Source of the DNA: Cellulophaga lytica DSM 7489
GTDB lineage: Bacteria; Bacteroidota; Bacteroidia; Flavobacteriales; Flavobacteriaceae
DNA: 64,000 nucleotides
Reading direction: 5' to 3'
Assembly (NCBI RefSeq): GCF_000190595.1
Contig: NC_015167.1
Location: 2,159,501-2,223,500 of the forward strand
Shown: positions 28,745 to 38,631 of the stretch, one piece after another
Layout: every line of letters starts with the position of its first letter
Numbering within the stretch: the stretch's first letter is position 1
Program-made: the position numbers and the translations under genes
Notes under the pieces: model-generated
What the model was told of the DNA's origin: nothing
What the model saw: only the letters and a program-made list of their open reading frames with translations
Databases searched by the model: none

Positions 28745-29242
28745 TTAGCATTTGCGTACATATGTTAAATATGTAAAATCTAATTTGTGTTTTTCATCTT
28801 TTGGGTGGTATTCTTCAAAAACCACTTCCCAATTTTCTTTATTTAGTTCAGGAAAAAATGTGTCGGCGTCAAAAGTCGCGTGTACCCTTGTAAGTTCTAT
28901 TTTTTGCGTGTACTCTAAAGCTAGCTTGTAAATTTCTCCGCCGCCAATTATAAACACTGTTTCTTCTTGTTGGGTGGCCTTTAACGCGTCCTCTAAAGAG
29001 TGTACAACCACACAATTGCTATAATTAATAGTGTAGTTTTTGTCTCTTGTAATAACTATATGCTTTCTGTTAGGGAGGGGTTTGGGGAAGCTCTCAAAAG
29101 TTTTTCTGCCCATAACAATTGGGTTGCCTGTAGTGATTTTTTTAAAACGTTTAAAGTCATCTGGCAAGTGCCAAAGCAAATCATTGTCTTTTCCTAAGGC
29201 ATTGTTTTCTGCCGCAGCAGCAATAGCAATTATTTTTTGCAC
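28745..29242 (-). CDS. folA: dihydrofolate reductase
   Basis: DHFR (165 residues) reduces dihydrofolate with NADPH. Seen: IAAAAENNALGKDNDLLWHLPDD, where Trp and the acid of the active site are in place, GNPIVMGRKTFESFPKPLPNR, VFIIGGGEIYKLAL, and the C-terminal DFTYLTYVRK. It follows thyA by 18 bp on the same strand; the two enzymes act together in dTMP synthesis. Confidence 0.96.
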   Translation of the reverse strand: MQKIIAIAAAAENNALGKDNDLLWHLPDDFKRFKKITTGNPIVMGRKTFESFPKPLPNRKHIVITRDKNYTINYSNCVVVHSLEDALKATQQEETVFIIGGGEIYKLALEYTQKIELTRVHATFDADTFFPELNKENWEVVFEEYHPKDEKHKLDFTYLTYVRKC

Positions 29243-29260
29243 AACTTGTAATTTAGATAA

Positions 29261-30085
29261 TTATATAGCTACCTTTCCTTTAATGTGTGGGTGTGGATCA
29301 TAACCTTCTAATGTAAAATCATCAAAAGTAAAATCAAAAATATTTTTCACATCAGGATTAATGATCATTTTAGGTAAAGCCCTTGGTTCTCTACTTAATT
29401 GTAATTCTACTTGCTCTAAATGATTGTTGTATATGTGTGCGTCTCCAAATGTATGAATAAAGTCTCCTGCTTCATAACCGCAAACTTGTGCCATCATCAT
29501 TGTAAATAAGGCATAAGAAGCAATATTAAAAGGGACTCCTAAAAAAATATCTGCGCTTCTTTGGTATAACTGACATGATAATTTACCATCTGCCACATAA
29601 AATTGAAAAAATGCGTGACAAGGTGGTAGTGCTGCTTTACCATTTGCTACATTTTCAGAGAAAGAAACAGAGGTGTCTGGTAAAACACTAGGATTCCAAG
29701 CTGTAACTAGCATTCTTCTGCTGTTAGGATTGTTTTTTAGTGTTTCAATTACCTCTTTAATTTGATCAATATCTTCACTATTCCAATTACGCCATTGGTG
29801 CCCGTAAACAGGACCTAAATCTCCGTTTTCATCTGCCCATTCATTCCAAATACGAACTCCGTTTTCTTGTAGGTAAGCAATATTTGTATCGCCCTTTAAA
29901 AACCATAGTAATTCGTGAATGATAGATTTTAAATGCAGTTTTTTTGTGGTAACCATAGGAAAGCCTTTGCTAAGGTCAAATCGCATTTGGTATCCAAAAA
30001 CACTTATTGTTCCGGTGCCTGTACGGTCTCCTTTTTGGTTACCTGTTTCTTGTACGTGTTTAAGTAAGTCGTGATATTGTTTCAT
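29261..30085 (-). CDS. thyA: thymidylate synthase
   Basis: ThyA (274 residues) makes dTMP from dUMP using methylene-tetrahydrofolate. The catalytic Cys is in [12 protein letters not shown]; other diagnostic stretches are [52 protein letters not shown] and the C-terminal region with [12 protein letters not shown]. Operon with folA. Confidence 0.97.
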   Translation of the reverse strand: MKQYHDLLKHVQETGNQKGDRTGTGTISVFGYQMRFDLSKGFPMVTTKKLHLKSIIHELLWFLKGDTNIAYLQENGVRIWNEWADENGDLGPVYGHQWRNWNSEDIDQIKEVIETLKNNPNSRRMLVTAWNPSVLPDTSVSFSENVANGKAALPPCHAFFQFYVADGKLSCQLYQRSADIFLGVPFNIASYALFTMMMAQVCGYEAGDFIHTFGDAHIYNNHLEQVELQLSREPRALPKMIINPDVKNIFDFTFDDFTLEGYDPHPHIKGKVAI

Positions 30086-30158
30086 TTTAAAGCAGTATCT
30101 TTCTTCTGTTTGGTGTAAACAGAAATTGTTTAGTCTTATGTAAAAATAAGTAATAGCT

Positions 30159-30204
30159 TAATAAGTTTTAGATAATGATTTAATCATATATCCAAAACTT
30201 ATTA
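30159..30204. repeat. nested inverted repeat between thyA start and CNT gene end
   Basis: The arms TAATAAGTTTT (30159-30169) and AAAACTTATTA (30194-30204) are perfect 11-bp complements, and inside them ATGATT/AATCAT (30175-30180, 30182-30187) makes a second stem. It lies 36 bp beyond the end of the leftward transporter gene and may protect or end its mRNA, but lacks a clear T-run. Confidence 0.5.
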
Positions 30205-30239
30205 ACTGGTTTGTAAATTTATGGTGTTTTAGCTTAGTG

Positions 30240-31691
30240 TTAGCCTAATATCATACCTGCAATAGTAGCAGACATTAAAGATGCTATTGTACCACCAATT
30301 AATGCTTTCATACCAAATTCTGACAATACTTTTCTTTGTCCAGGAGCTAAAGACCCAATGCCACCAATTTGTATGCCAATTGAGGCGAAGTTAGCAAAGC
30401 CACAAAGCATATAGGTAGCCATTAAAATAGACTTATTGTAGGTGAAATGTGTTACATTTGCAGCATTTTTTAATTCTGCTAATTGTATATAACCAACAAA
30501 TTCACTTGCTGCTAGTTTAATACCTAATAATTGCCCCATGAGGGTCATATCTTCTGCTGGCACACCAATTAACCACATTAATGGGGCAAAAAGATATCCT
30601 AAAATAAACTCTAAAGACAATTGATCATAAGCCGTATTATTTGCTATAATTTCATTTAAAGTAGTTAATTTTCCTACTAAACCTAAACCACCGTTTATCA
30701 TTGCAATTACAGCCACAAAAACCAATAACATTGCACCAACATTTACAGCTAATCGTAAGCCCTCCGTTGTTCCATTTGCAATTGCATCTAATATGTTAGT
30801 TCCAATTTTGTCTTGCGAAACCGTAACATCTTTATTTACTTCTTCTGTTTGCGGATATAAAATTTTAGAAATTACAATTGCGCCAGGTGCTGCCATTACA
30901 GAGGCGGCTAATAAATGTTTTGCAAAAACCAATTCTAATTCTTTATCCCCGCCACCCAAAAAGCCTATGTAAGCAGCTAATACTGCTCCGGCAACTGTTG
31001 CCATTCCACCAATCATTACTAAAAGCATTTCAGATTTATTCATCTTTTCTAAATATGCTTTAATTAATAATGGAGCTTCTGTTTGTCCTAAGAAAATATT
31101 ACCTGCAACAGATAAACTTTCCATCCCAGAAATACCTAAGAACTTAGATAATACAATTGCTAAAATTTTAACCATCCATTGTATTATTCCTAAATAAAAT
31201 AACAATGATGTTAATGCTGAGAAAAAGATGATAGTTGGTAAAACTTGAAATGCAAATATGTACCCAAATGTATCCATATCTGCGATTAAACCATCAAATA
31301 AAAACTTACTTCCGGCTTTGGTATATTCTAAAATTTCAATAAAAAGCTTACCAACCAATTCAAATGCTTTCTGAATAAAAGATACTTTTAAAACGCCAAT
31401 GGCAATAATTAATTGTAATGCTAAACCAACACCAACCGTCTTCCAATTAATAGCCTTGCGGTTTGAACTAAATAAAAAGGCTATTAGTATTAAAACGGCC
31501 ATACCTAAAAGTCCTCTTAATAAACTGCTAACTGAAAATCCTGCATTGTCTATAATAGGCTTTATAGTGGTGTTACTGTCTGTTGTGGTTTGTATGGTTT
31601 CTATAGCTGCTTGTGCAGGTATAGAATCTTGTGCTATAGATGGAAATATAACAAAAAAAGCAAATAGGAAAATCCAGTAACTTTTTTTCAT
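30240..31691 (-). CDS. CNT-family nucleoside transporter
   Basis: A 483-residue concentrative nucleoside transporter. The family motifs GQTEAPLLIKAY in the middle and the FANFASIGIQIGGIGSLAPGQR stretch near the C-terminus are seen, with about ten membrane segments. It starts, by my choice, at the ATG at 31691 (MKKSYWIFLF); the longer frame to 31766 overlaps the nuclease-like gene. Unusually, the N-terminus looks like a cleavable signal peptide (FAFFVIFPSIAQ) followed by about 30 polar residues before the first membrane segment. It would supply nucleosides to the thymidylate and dNK salvage enzymes. Confidence 0.9.
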   Translation of the reverse strand: MKKSYWIFLFAFFVIFPSIAQDSIPAQAAIETIQTTTDSNTTIKPIIDNAGFSVSSLLRGLLGMAVLILIAFLFSSNRKAINWKTVGVGLALQLIIAIGVLKVSFIQKAFELVGKLFIEILEYTKAGSKFLFDGLIADMDTFGYIFAFQVLPTIIFFSALTSLLFYLGIIQWMVKILAIVLSKFLGISGMESLSVAGNIFLGQTEAPLLIKAYLEKMNKSEMLLVMIGGMATVAGAVLAAYIGFLGGGDKELELVFAKHLLAASVMAAPGAIVISKILYPQTEEVNKDVTVSQDKIGTNILDAIANGTTEGLRLAVNVGAMLLVFVAVIAMINGGLGLVGKLTTLNEIIANNTAYDQLSLEFILGYLFAPLMWLIGVPAEDMTLMGQLLGIKLAASEFVGYIQLAELKNAANVTHFTYNKSILMATYMLCGFANFASIGIQIGGIGSLAPGQRKVLSEFGMKALIGGTIASLMSATIAGMILG

Positions 31692-31710
31692 AATAAATTT
31701 TGTGTAAGTG

Positions 31711-32343
31711 TTATTTTCTTTTTGAGATTTCATCTCGTAGTTTAGCAGCCTTTTCATAATCTTCATTGGCTACTGCTTTGTTAAGTTCTTCATGTAGCTC
31801 ACTTAAATTTAATTCTCTGTAAGCATCAGAAGGGTTAGATTCTATTTCTACAGTTTCACCTTCTTGTAGAATTTCATCAACCATTATACTATCATCTTTG
31901 TCTTTGTCTTCATCTTCTTCTTTAGATGAAAATTTCAAGAAAATACCAGCTTTATCCAGAATGGTTTTGTAGGTAAATATAGGTGCATCAAAACGAAGTG
32001 CTAATGCAATAGCATCACTAGTTCTGGCGTCAATAATTTCTTCTACCATATCTCTTTCACAAATAATACTAGAATAAAATACGCCGTCTACTAACTTGTG
32101 TATAATTACTTGTTTAATAACAATGGCAAATCTATCTGCAAAATTTTTAAAAAGATCGTGGGTTAGTGGTCTTGGTGGCTTAATTTCTTTTTCTAGTGCA
32201 ATAGCAATAGATTGTGCTTCAAAAGCACCAATAACAATAGGTAGTTTTCTGTCGCCCTCTACTTCATTAAGTATAAGTGCGTAGGCGCCATTTTGCGTTT
32301 GGCTATAAGAAATTCCTTTTATTTTTAATCGTACTAAACTCAT
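31711..32343 (-). CDS. bifunctional nuclease-family protein (DUF151) with UvrB/C motif
   Basis: A 210-residue protein. The first 135 residues are the BFN/DUF151 domain (PIVIGAFEAQSIAIALEK, RTSDAIALALRFDAPIF); an acidic Asp/Glu-rich linker follows (EEDEDKDKDD), then a C-terminal UVR-type helix pair (ELNKAVANEDYEKAAKLRDEI). BFN proteins have been reported as nucleases in plants; the bacterial role is not clear. It begins 19 bp upstream of the transporter gene's start, between that gene and etfA on the same strand. Confidence 0.85.
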   Translation of the reverse strand: MSLVRLKIKGISYSQTQNGAYALILNEVEGDRKLPIVIGAFEAQSIAIALEKEIKPPRPLTHDLFKNFADRFAIVIKQVIIHKLVDGVFYSSIICERDMVEEIIDARTSDAIALALRFDAPIFTYKTILDKAGIFLKFSSKEEDEDKDKDDSIMVDEILQEGETVEIESNPSDAYRELNLSELHEELNKAVANEDYEKAAKLRDEISKRK

Positions 32344-32360
32344 ATAAACTTTTAAAATTA

Positions 32361-32412
32361 CTAAGGGCTGTTTAAATAAAAGGGTTTACCTTGTATTTAA
32401 ACAGCCCTTTAG
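32361..32412 (-). terminator. strong hairpin between etfA and the nuclease-family gene
   Basis: The arms AAGGGCTGTTTAAATA (32363-32378) and TATTTAAACAGCCCTT (32394-32409) are perfect over 16 bp. No long T-run follows on either strand, so it may be a terminator or a processing/stability stem for the etfBA mRNA. Confidence 0.6.
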
Positions 32413-32434
32413 TATGGGCACAATTTATAAAAAA

Positions 32435-33403
32435 TTAAGCGTTTTGGGCTTTAAATTCTTTTAATTTTTCGATTAAGGTAGGAACCACCTCAAAAGCGTC
32501 ACCAACAATACCGTAATCTGCAGCCTTAAAGAAAGGTGCTTCTGGGTCTGTATTTATAACTACTTTTACTTTAGAAGCGCTAATACCTGCTAAGTGTTGT
32601 ATTGCCCCAGAAATACCAATGGCAATGTATAAATTACTAGCAACTGGTTTACCTGTTTGGCCTACGTGTTCACTGTGAGGTCTCCATCCTAAATCTGATA
32701 CTGGTTTAGAACAAGCTGTTGCAGCGCCAAGAACGTCTGCTAACTCTTCAATCATTCCCCAGTTTTCTGGACCTTTTAATCCTCTACCGCCAGATACTAC
32801 CACATCTGCATCTGCAATTGTAGCTTTACCAACAACTTTGTCTATTTCTATAGATTTTGTAGAAAAGTCTGCATCTGTAATTGCAGGAGAAAAATCTTCT
32901 ACACTTGCAGAAGTCGTATTTTCTTTAGCTCCAAAAGCATTATTAGATACACCTATAACTTTAACATCTGTGTCTATAGTTGTGTGTGCAAAACCTTTGT
33001 TGCTAAATACTGTTCTTTTTACTTTTAGAGGAGAAGTACTTTCTGGTGCTTCTACCACATTTGGTGCGTAGCCAGCTTTTAATTTAGCAGCTACAATAGG
33101 AGCTAAAAATTTGCTATCTGTACTAGATCCAATAATAACAACCTTAGCTGTTTCTTTCTCTGCTGCTTCTGTTAATGCGTGTGCATATGCTTTTGCATTA
33201 AAAGTTTTTAGAGAGTCATTACTAACATTTAACACTTTAGTAACGCCATAGTTACCTAGGGTTTCATTGTTATCTGCGTTAAAAGACACAGCGGTAACAG
33301 TTGTACCTAATTGTTGTGCTACTGCGTAAGCGTAAGAAGCTACTTCAAAAGCACTCTTTTTAAATTTTCCGTTTTCTGATTCTGTATATACTAAAACTGA
33401 CAT
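32435..33403 (-). CDS. etfA: electron transfer flavoprotein alpha subunit
   Basis: EtfA (322 residues) with EtfB accepts electrons from acyl-CoA and other dehydrogenases. The C-terminal FAD-binding domain is clear: [55 protein letters not shown] and [11 protein letters not shown]. It follows etfB by 2 bp on the same strand. Confidence 0.96.
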   Translation of the reverse strand: MSVLVYTESENGKFKKSAFEVASYAYAVAQQLGTTVTAVSFNADNNETLGNYGVTKVLNVSNDSLKTFNAKAYAHALTEAAEKETAKVVIIGSSTDSKFLAPIVAAKLKAGYAPNVVEAPESTSPLKVKRTVFSNKGFAHTTIDTDVKVIGVSNNAFGAKENTTSASVEDFSPAITDADFSTKSIEIDKVVGKATIADADVVVSGGRGLKGPENWGMIEELADVLGAATACSKPVSDLGWRPHSEHVGQTGKPVASNLYIAIGISGAIQHLAGISASKVKVVINTDPEAPFFKAADYGIVGDAFEVVPTLIEKLKEFKAQNA

Positions 33404-33405
33404 AA

Positions 33406-34152
33406 TTAGATTGCTTTTGCTTCGTTATGTAATAGGTTAATTAACTCGTCTATATTATCTGCATCAACTAATTTAACAGCACCTTTAGCTGCAGGCTTAT
33501 CAAAACTTACATCATTTGTAGCGCTAGTTGCATCAGTTGGTTCTACTACTGTTAAAGCTTTTTTACGAGCCATCATTATACCTCTCATATTAGGTATTCT
33601 TAAATCGCTTTCTTCAACTAAACCTTTTTGGCCTCCGATAACTAAAGGTAATGAAGTGCTTATTTTTTCTTTACCACCATCTATTTCTCTAGTTGCGGTA
33701 ACAGTATCACCATCAATCTCTAAACCAGTACAAGTATTTACAAAGTTCATATCTAATAAGGTAGCAATCATACCTGGTACCATACCACCGTTGTAGTCAA
33801 TAGACTCACGACCAGCAATTACTAGGTCGTAACTTCCGTTTTTAATTACTTCGGCTAATTGTTGTGCTACAAAAAAACCATCAGTAGGTTCTGCGTTAAC
33901 ACGTATTGCTTCATCAGCACCAATTGCCAATGCTTTTCTTATTGTAGGTTCTGTTGTTGCGGTACCAACGTTCACAACATGTACAGTTGCTCCTTGTTTT
34001 TCTTTAAACCACATTGCTCTTGTAAGACCAAATTCATCATTTGGATTAATTACAAATTGTACACCGTTTGTATCAAACTTAGTATCTCCTTCTGTAAAGT
34101 TAATTTTAGAAGTAGTGTCTGGTACGTTACTTATGCAGACTAATATTTTCAT
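33406..34152 (-). CDS. etfB: electron transfer flavoprotein beta subunit
   Basis: EtfB (248 residues) binds AMP and pairs with EtfA. Seen are the start [52 protein letters not shown] and the recognition stretch LPNMRGIM-like ([16 protein letters not shown]). First gene of the etfBA unit and divergent from pdhB with a 169-bp spacer; TATCTTAG on the minus strand is a near match to the -7 box. Confidence 0.95.
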   Translation of the reverse strand: MKILVCISNVPDTTSKINFTEGDTKFDTNGVQFVINPNDEFGLTRAMWFKEKQGATVHVVNVGTATTEPTIRKALAIGADEAIRVNAEPTDGFFVAQQLAEVIKNGSYDLVIAGRESIDYNGGMVPGMIATLLDMNFVNTCTGLEIDGDTVTATREIDGGKEKISTSLPLVIGGQKGLVEESDLRIPNMRGIMMARKKALTVVEPTDATSATNDVSFDKPAAKGAVKLVDADNIDELINLLHNEAKAI

Positions 34153-34274
34153 CTTTTATCAATTTTATAATAACTTGGCTAAGATACCAATAAAATTTGT
34201 AATTTACTATGCATGCATAATAAATTTTATCGTTTTTTTGCCAGTATGTTAACTGTAATTGAAAGATTATTTCC

Positions 34275-34282
34275 TATTTTTG
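34275..34282 (+). promoter_or_regulatory. -7 box upstream of pdhB
   Basis: TATTTTTG fits TAnnTTTG and lies 39 bp upstream of the ATG at 34322. No well-spaced -33 element was seen. Confidence 0.45.
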
Positions 34283-34321
34283 CTAGCGTTTTTATCGATT
34301 ATAATAATTTATTCCACATAA

Positions 34322-35299
34322 ATGAAAACATTACAGTTTAGAGAGGCTATTGCTGAGGCTATGTCTGAAGAGATGCGAAAAGATGAATCTATCTATTTGA
34401 TGGGTGAAGAAGTAGCTGAGTATAATGGTGCTTACAAAGCATCTAAAGGTATGTTAGATGAATTTGGTGCTAAAAGAGTAATAGATACTCCAATTTCTGA
34501 ATTAGGCTTTGCTGGTATTGCTATTGGTTCTGCAATGAACGGAAATAGACCTATAGTTGAGTTTATGACATTTAACTTTTCTTTGGTTGGTATAGACCAG
34601 ATTATTAATAATGCTGCAAAAATTAGACAAATGTCTGGTGGGCAATTTAATTGTCCTATTGTTTTTCGTGGTCCTACTGCTTCTGCAGGTCAGTTAGCAG
34701 CAACACACTCACAAGCTTTTGAGAGCTGGTTTGCAAACTGTCCTGGTTTAAAAGTTGTTGTGCCATCTAATCCTATGGATGCAAAAGGTTTATTAAAAGC
34801 TGCTATACAAGATGATGATCCTGTAATTTTTATGGAGTCAGAACAAATGTATGGAGATAAAGGAGAAGTGCCAGAAGGAGAATACACATTGCCTTTAGGT
34901 GTTGCAGATATTAAAAGAGAAGGTACAGATGTTACTATAGTATCTTTTGGTAAAATTATAAAAGAAGCTTACACTGCTGCAGATGAGTTGGCAAAAGAAG
35001 GTATAAGCTGTGAAATTATAGATTTAAGAACTGTAAAACCTTTAGATTATGATACCGTTGTTAAGTCTGTTAAAAAAACAAACAGATTAGTAGTGTTAGA
35101 AGAGGCTTGGCCTTTTGGTAATGTTGCTACAGAGATTACATATCACATACAGTCTAATGCGTTTGATTATTTAGATGCTCCTGTAGAAAGAATTAATACC
35201 GCAGATACACCTGCACCTTACTCTCCTGTTTTATTAGAAGAGTGGTTGCCTAATCACCAAGATGTTGTTAAGGCAGTAAAAAAGGTATTGTATAAATAA
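34322..35299 (+). CDS. pdhB: pyruvate dehydrogenase E1 component, beta subunit
   Basis: The 325-residue beta subunit of the E1 enzyme of the pyruvate (2-oxo acid) dehydrogenase complex. It has the start LQFREAIAEAMSEEMRKDES, GEEVAEYNGAYKASKGM, the TPISELGFAGIAIG stretch that contacts TPP, the RGPTASAGQLAATHSQ loop and the C-terminal PLDYDTVVKSVKKT domain. The alpha subunit and E2 gene are not in the window. Divergent from etfB. A good terminator follows. Confidence 0.95.
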   Translation: MKTLQFREAIAEAMSEEMRKDESIYLMGEEVAEYNGAYKASKGMLDEFGAKRVIDTPISELGFAGIAIGSAMNGNRPIVEFMTFNFSLVGIDQIINNAAKIRQMSGGQFNCPIVFRGPTASAGQLAATHSQAFESWFANCPGLKVVVPSNPMDAKGLLKAAIQDDDPVIFMESEQMYGDKGEVPEGEYTLPLGVADIKREGTDVTIVSFGKIIKEAYTAADELAKEGISCEIIDLRTVKPLDYDTVVKSVKKTNRLVVLEEAWPFGNVATEITYHIQSNAFDYLDAPVERINTADTPAPYSPVLLEEWLPNHQDVVKAVKKVLYK

Positions 35300-35321
35300 A
35301 ATTTTAGTTTTGCTAAAGAAC

Positions 35322-35358
35322 TAAAGCTTTGTCTATTATGGCAAGGCTTTTTTCTTTT
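35322..35358 (+). terminator. terminator after pdhB
   Basis: The arms AAAGCTTTG (35322-35330) and CAAGGCTTT (35341-35349) pair over 9 bp with one G-T wobble, followed by a T-rich run to 35358. Confidence 0.75.
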
Positions 35359-35400
35359 TTTAAAACTATAGAGAGTATAGGTTGCTTTTAAGAATTAGTT

Positions 35401-37899
35401 ATGATAAAAAAATTCTTTTTTGTTCTATTTTGTTTTGTTAGTGTTTTAAATTTTGCACAAACAAAAGTAAGTGGTGTTGTTTTAGATGAATTTGGGGAAC
35501 CAGTTGCATTTGCCAATGTATTGTTTAAAAACTCTACAGAAGGAACCATTACTAATGATGATGGTCGCTTTTATATGGAGTCAGACAATAACCATTCGGT
35601 TTTGCAAATATCTTTTGTAGGTTATGAAACTTTAGATATACCGCTTACAGCAAAAGTTACCTATAAAATAGAAGCTGTTTTAAAAGAGTCTGGAGAGCAG
35701 TTAGATGAAGTAGTTATTTTTTCGGGAAAACTTTCTAAAAAAAATAATCCTGCCATAGATATTCTTAAAAAAATATGGGCTAAAAAAAGGGAAAATGGCT
35801 TGCGTAAATACAAGCAGTATGAGTATGATAAGTATGAAAAAGTAGAGTTTGACCTTAATACCATAGACAGTGCGCTAATTAAAAGTAAAATGTTTAGGGG
35901 GTTAGAGTTTGTTTTTGATGATTTAGATACCTCTAGAGTAACTGGTAAAACATATTTACCTATTTTTTTAAATGAAACTTTTCATAAAGTTAATGGCGAT
36001 AATGTTTTAGGAGTAAAAAAAGAAAAATTACAAGGGAGTAAAAACTCTGGTTTTTCTAACAACCAAGCTATAACAGCTTTTGTAGAAGATTTATATTCAG
36101 ACTATGATATTTACAACAACTATTTAAAGTTTTTTGATAAAAGTTTTACTAGTCCGCTTTCTAAAACAGGTGTAGATGTATACAATTATGCCTTGGCAGA
36201 CAGCGCTTTTATAGACAACAAATGGTGCTACAATATTATTTATTACCCTAGAAGAAAAAACGAACTTACCTTTAAAGGAGATTTTTGGGTAAACGATTCT
36301 ACCTACGCTATTAAAAAAATTAATCTAGAGGTTACAAAAAGTGCCAATATTAACTGGGTTAAAGAAATTTACATAGAGCAGGAGTTTGATGTGGTTAACG
36401 ATTCTGTTTTTCTATTAAAGAGAGATTATATGTTAAGTGATTTTAGTCTTAACAAAAAAGAAAGCTCTAAAGGTATTTATGGTAAACGTACTACCATTTA
36501 CAATAATTATAAATTTGATATTCCTAAGGACAAAAAATTCTATAAACAAAGCGTAGATGAATACAGTCCGGAAGCGTTTAGTAGAGATGATACTTTTTGG
36601 ACAAAAAATAGACTAGAGCGTTTAAATAAAGATGAAAAAGGGGTTTATGAGCTTTTAGATACTTTAAAAACTGTACCTAAGTTTAAAAGTTACTACAATA
36701 TTGTAAGTATTTTAGGTTCTGGTTATGTAGAAATAGATAAGTGGAATTTAGATATAGGAGACGTGTACAGTGTTTTTGGTTATAATGATGCAGAAGGCGT
36801 TCGTGTAAGAGCAGGCGCACGTACTTATTTTGGACAAAATGATCCTTGGCGTGTAGAAGGTTATTTGGCTTATGGTTTTGATGATGATAAAGTAAAACAC
36901 GGTATTTCTGCTAAGTGGTTGGTAGATAAAAAAAGTAGACTAATAATTTCTGGAGGACACAGGCAAGATATAGAACAACTAGGGCTTAGTTTAACAGCTA
37001 CCAATGATGTGTTGGGTAGAAGTATTGCCTCCTCATCTGTATTTACTGTAGGTTCTAATGATAGATTAACAAATATAGATTTATCTGCCTTTAGTATAGA
37101 GGTAGAACCCGTTAATAATTTAAGACTACGCGTTGGTAACTCATACAGGAAGCTAAGTTCTGCTTTGCCAAATGCGTTTAGTTTAGATTATGTAGATGCA
37201 GAGTCTCCAACAGGGATCTCGTCACAAATTAAGCAGTTAGACTTTACTACAACATTAATTTATACGCCAGGTAAACGTACAATTGGTTACGGAGTAGAAC
37301 GTAAAAACATAAATGACGAGTATAGTACCCTGCTATTTAATTATTCTAAAGGATTTAAAGGTCCAATGGATAGTGATTTTGATTATGATAAGGTTCAGTT
37401 TTCTTACGGCCAACCATGGCAAATTGGTGGTTTTGGTAGGTTGTATAGTACTGTAGAAATTGGCAAAACATTTGGAGAGGTACCTTTAGGTTTGCTTAAT
37501 GTAATACCAGGTAACCAAACATTATTTTCTATCTACAACACATTTCCTAACCTAGATTTTTATGAATTTGTAACAGATACGTACGCATCTGTGCATTTAG
37601 AACATAATTTTAATGGTAGGCTGTTTTCTCGTATACCGTTTATGAGAAAGCTTAATTTAAGAGAAATTGTAGGCTTAAGAGGTGTTTGGGGAGAACTTTC
37701 ATCAGAAAATATAGCTTTAAATGCACCAACCAATATTCCATTAATGGCACCGTCAGACCAGATGTACTGGGAATATTCTTTTGGAATAGGCAATATTTTT
37801 AAAATATTACGCGTTGACTTTAACTTTAGAGGAAACTATTTTGATAATCCAAATGCAAGACCTTTTAGTATAACAGGTTCTTTTGGGTTTAATTTTTAA
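35401..37899 (+). CDS. DUF5686 and carboxypeptidase-like regulatory domain outer membrane protein
   Basis: An 832-residue envelope protein: signal peptide (FFFVLFCFVSVLNFAQ), then a carboxypeptidase-regulatory-like beta sandwich (VSGVVLDEFGEPVAFANVLF...GTITNDDGRFYM) to about residue 95, then DUF5686 with many barrel-like strands to the end. The arrangement is common in Bacteroidota; its function is unknown. It stands between the pdhB terminator and the pyrophosphatase genes and is probably its own unit. Confidence 0.88.
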   Translation: MIKKFFFVLFCFVSVLNFAQTKVSGVVLDEFGEPVAFANVLFKNSTEGTITNDDGRFYMESDNNHSVLQISFVGYETLDIPLTAKVTYKIEAVLKESGEQLDEVVIFSGKLSKKNNPAIDILKKIWAKKRENGLRKYKQYEYDKYEKVEFDLNTIDSALIKSKMFRGLEFVFDDLDTSRVTGKTYLPIFLNETFHKVNGDNVLGVKKEKLQGSKNSGFSNNQAITAFVEDLYSDYDIYNNYLKFFDKSFTSPLSKTGVDVYNYALADSAFIDNKWCYNIIYYPRRKNELTFKGDFWVNDSTYAIKKINLEVTKSANINWVKEIYIEQEFDVVNDSVFLLKRDYMLSDFSLNKKESSKGIYGKRTTIYNNYKFDIPKDKKFYKQSVDEYSPEAFSRDDTFWTKNRLERLNKDEKGVYELLDTLKTVPKFKSYYNIVSILGSGYVEIDKWNLDIGDVYSVFGYNDAEGVRVRAGARTYFGQNDPWRVEGYLAYGFDDDKVKHGISAKWLVDKKSRLIISGGHRQDIEQLGLSLTATNDVLGRSIASSSVFTVGSNDRLTNIDLSAFSIEVEPVNNLRLRVGNSYRKLSSALPNAFSLDYVDAESPTGISSQIKQLDFTTTLIYTPGKRTIGYGVERKNINDEYSTLLFNYSKGFKGPMDSDFDYDKVQFSYGQPWQIGGFGRLYSTVEIGKTFGEVPLGLLNVIPGNQTLFSIYNTFPNLDFYEFVTDTYASVHLEHNFNGRLFSRIPFMRKLNLREIVGLRGVWGELSSENIALNAPTNIPLMAPSDQMYWEYSFGIGNIFKILRVDFNFRGNYFDNPNARPFSITGSFGFNF

Positions 37900-37955
37900 T
37901 ATAATGCTATCATTAATTTAAACTAAAAAATACTTTCTGTTACTATAGATTACAC

Positions 37956-37963
37956 TATTTTTG
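37956..37963 (+). promoter_or_regulatory. -7 box upstream of the soluble pyrophosphatase gene
   Basis: TATTTTTG fits TAnnTTTG and lies 20 bp upstream of the ATG at 37984. Confidence 0.5.
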
Positions 37964-37983
37964 TACAATAATTAATAATAAGA

Positions 37984-38511
37984 ATGACTAAACACGGAAA
38001 AACATCTTTTGATGTATTAATAGAGATTCCAAAAGGAAGTAGAAATAAGTACGAATACGATTTTGATTTAAAAAAGATACGTTTTGATAGAATGTTATTT
38101 TCTTCAATGATGTATCCTGCAGATTACGGTTTTATACCAGAAACTTTAGCATTAGATGGTGATCCATTAGATGTATTAGTTTTAGGAGGAGAGCCAACTT
38201 TTCCAATGTGTGTTGTAGAAGTAAAACCAATAGGGGTTTTTCATATGGCAGATGAAAAAGGTCCAGATGAAAAAATTATCTGTGTACCTGTATCAGATCC
38301 AATTTGGAACATATTAAATGATTTATCAGATATGAACCCTCACCAAATAAAAGAAATAGAACATTTCTTTCAGGTGTATAAAGATTTAGAGAAGAAAAAA
38401 GTAGACGTAGGTGGTTGGGGAGATGCCAAAGAAGCTTACGATATTTTAAATAAATGTATAGAGAGATATGATGAAAGTGAATTTAAATCTAAAAATGCTT
38501 TTAAGATTTAA
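37984..38511 (+). CDS. ppa: soluble inorganic pyrophosphatase
   Basis: Family I pyrophosphatase (175 residues) that hydrolyses PPi with Mg2+. The core motif DGDPLDVLVL carries three catalytic acids; other conserved parts are VLIEIPKGSRNKYEYD, YPADYGFIPETL and the KGPDEKIICVPV stretch. It lies 120 bp upstream of the membrane pyrophosphatase gene, with a terminator between, so the two are separate transcripts. Confidence 0.96.
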   Translation: MTKHGKTSFDVLIEIPKGSRNKYEYDFDLKKIRFDRMLFSSMMYPADYGFIPETLALDGDPLDVLVLGGEPTFPMCVVEVKPIGVFHMADEKGPDEKIICVPVSDPIWNILNDLSDMNPHQIKEIEHFFQVYKDLEKKKVDVGGWGDAKEAYDILNKCIERYDESEFKSKNAFKI

Positions 38512-38539
38512 AATGTAAAATCATCAGTAAATTACCTAA

Positions 38540-38577
38540 AAACCCTTTCATATGATAAATATGAAAGGGTTTTTTTG
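38540..38577 (+). terminator. terminator between the two pyrophosphatase genes
   Basis: The arms AAACCCTTTCATA (38540-38552) and TATGAAAGGGTTT (38560-38572) form a 13-bp stem, followed by a T-run. Confidence 0.85.
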
Positions 38578-38631
38578 TTAAGTTTCATTTTCTTACATTT
38601 ACTAGGCTAATAATTAAACAATTATAAAAAT

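Noticed and set aside
31692-31766. N-terminal extension of the CNT transporter
   Set aside because: It overlaps the upstream nuclease-family gene and adds no signal; the ATG at 31691 begins a normal signal-like sequence.
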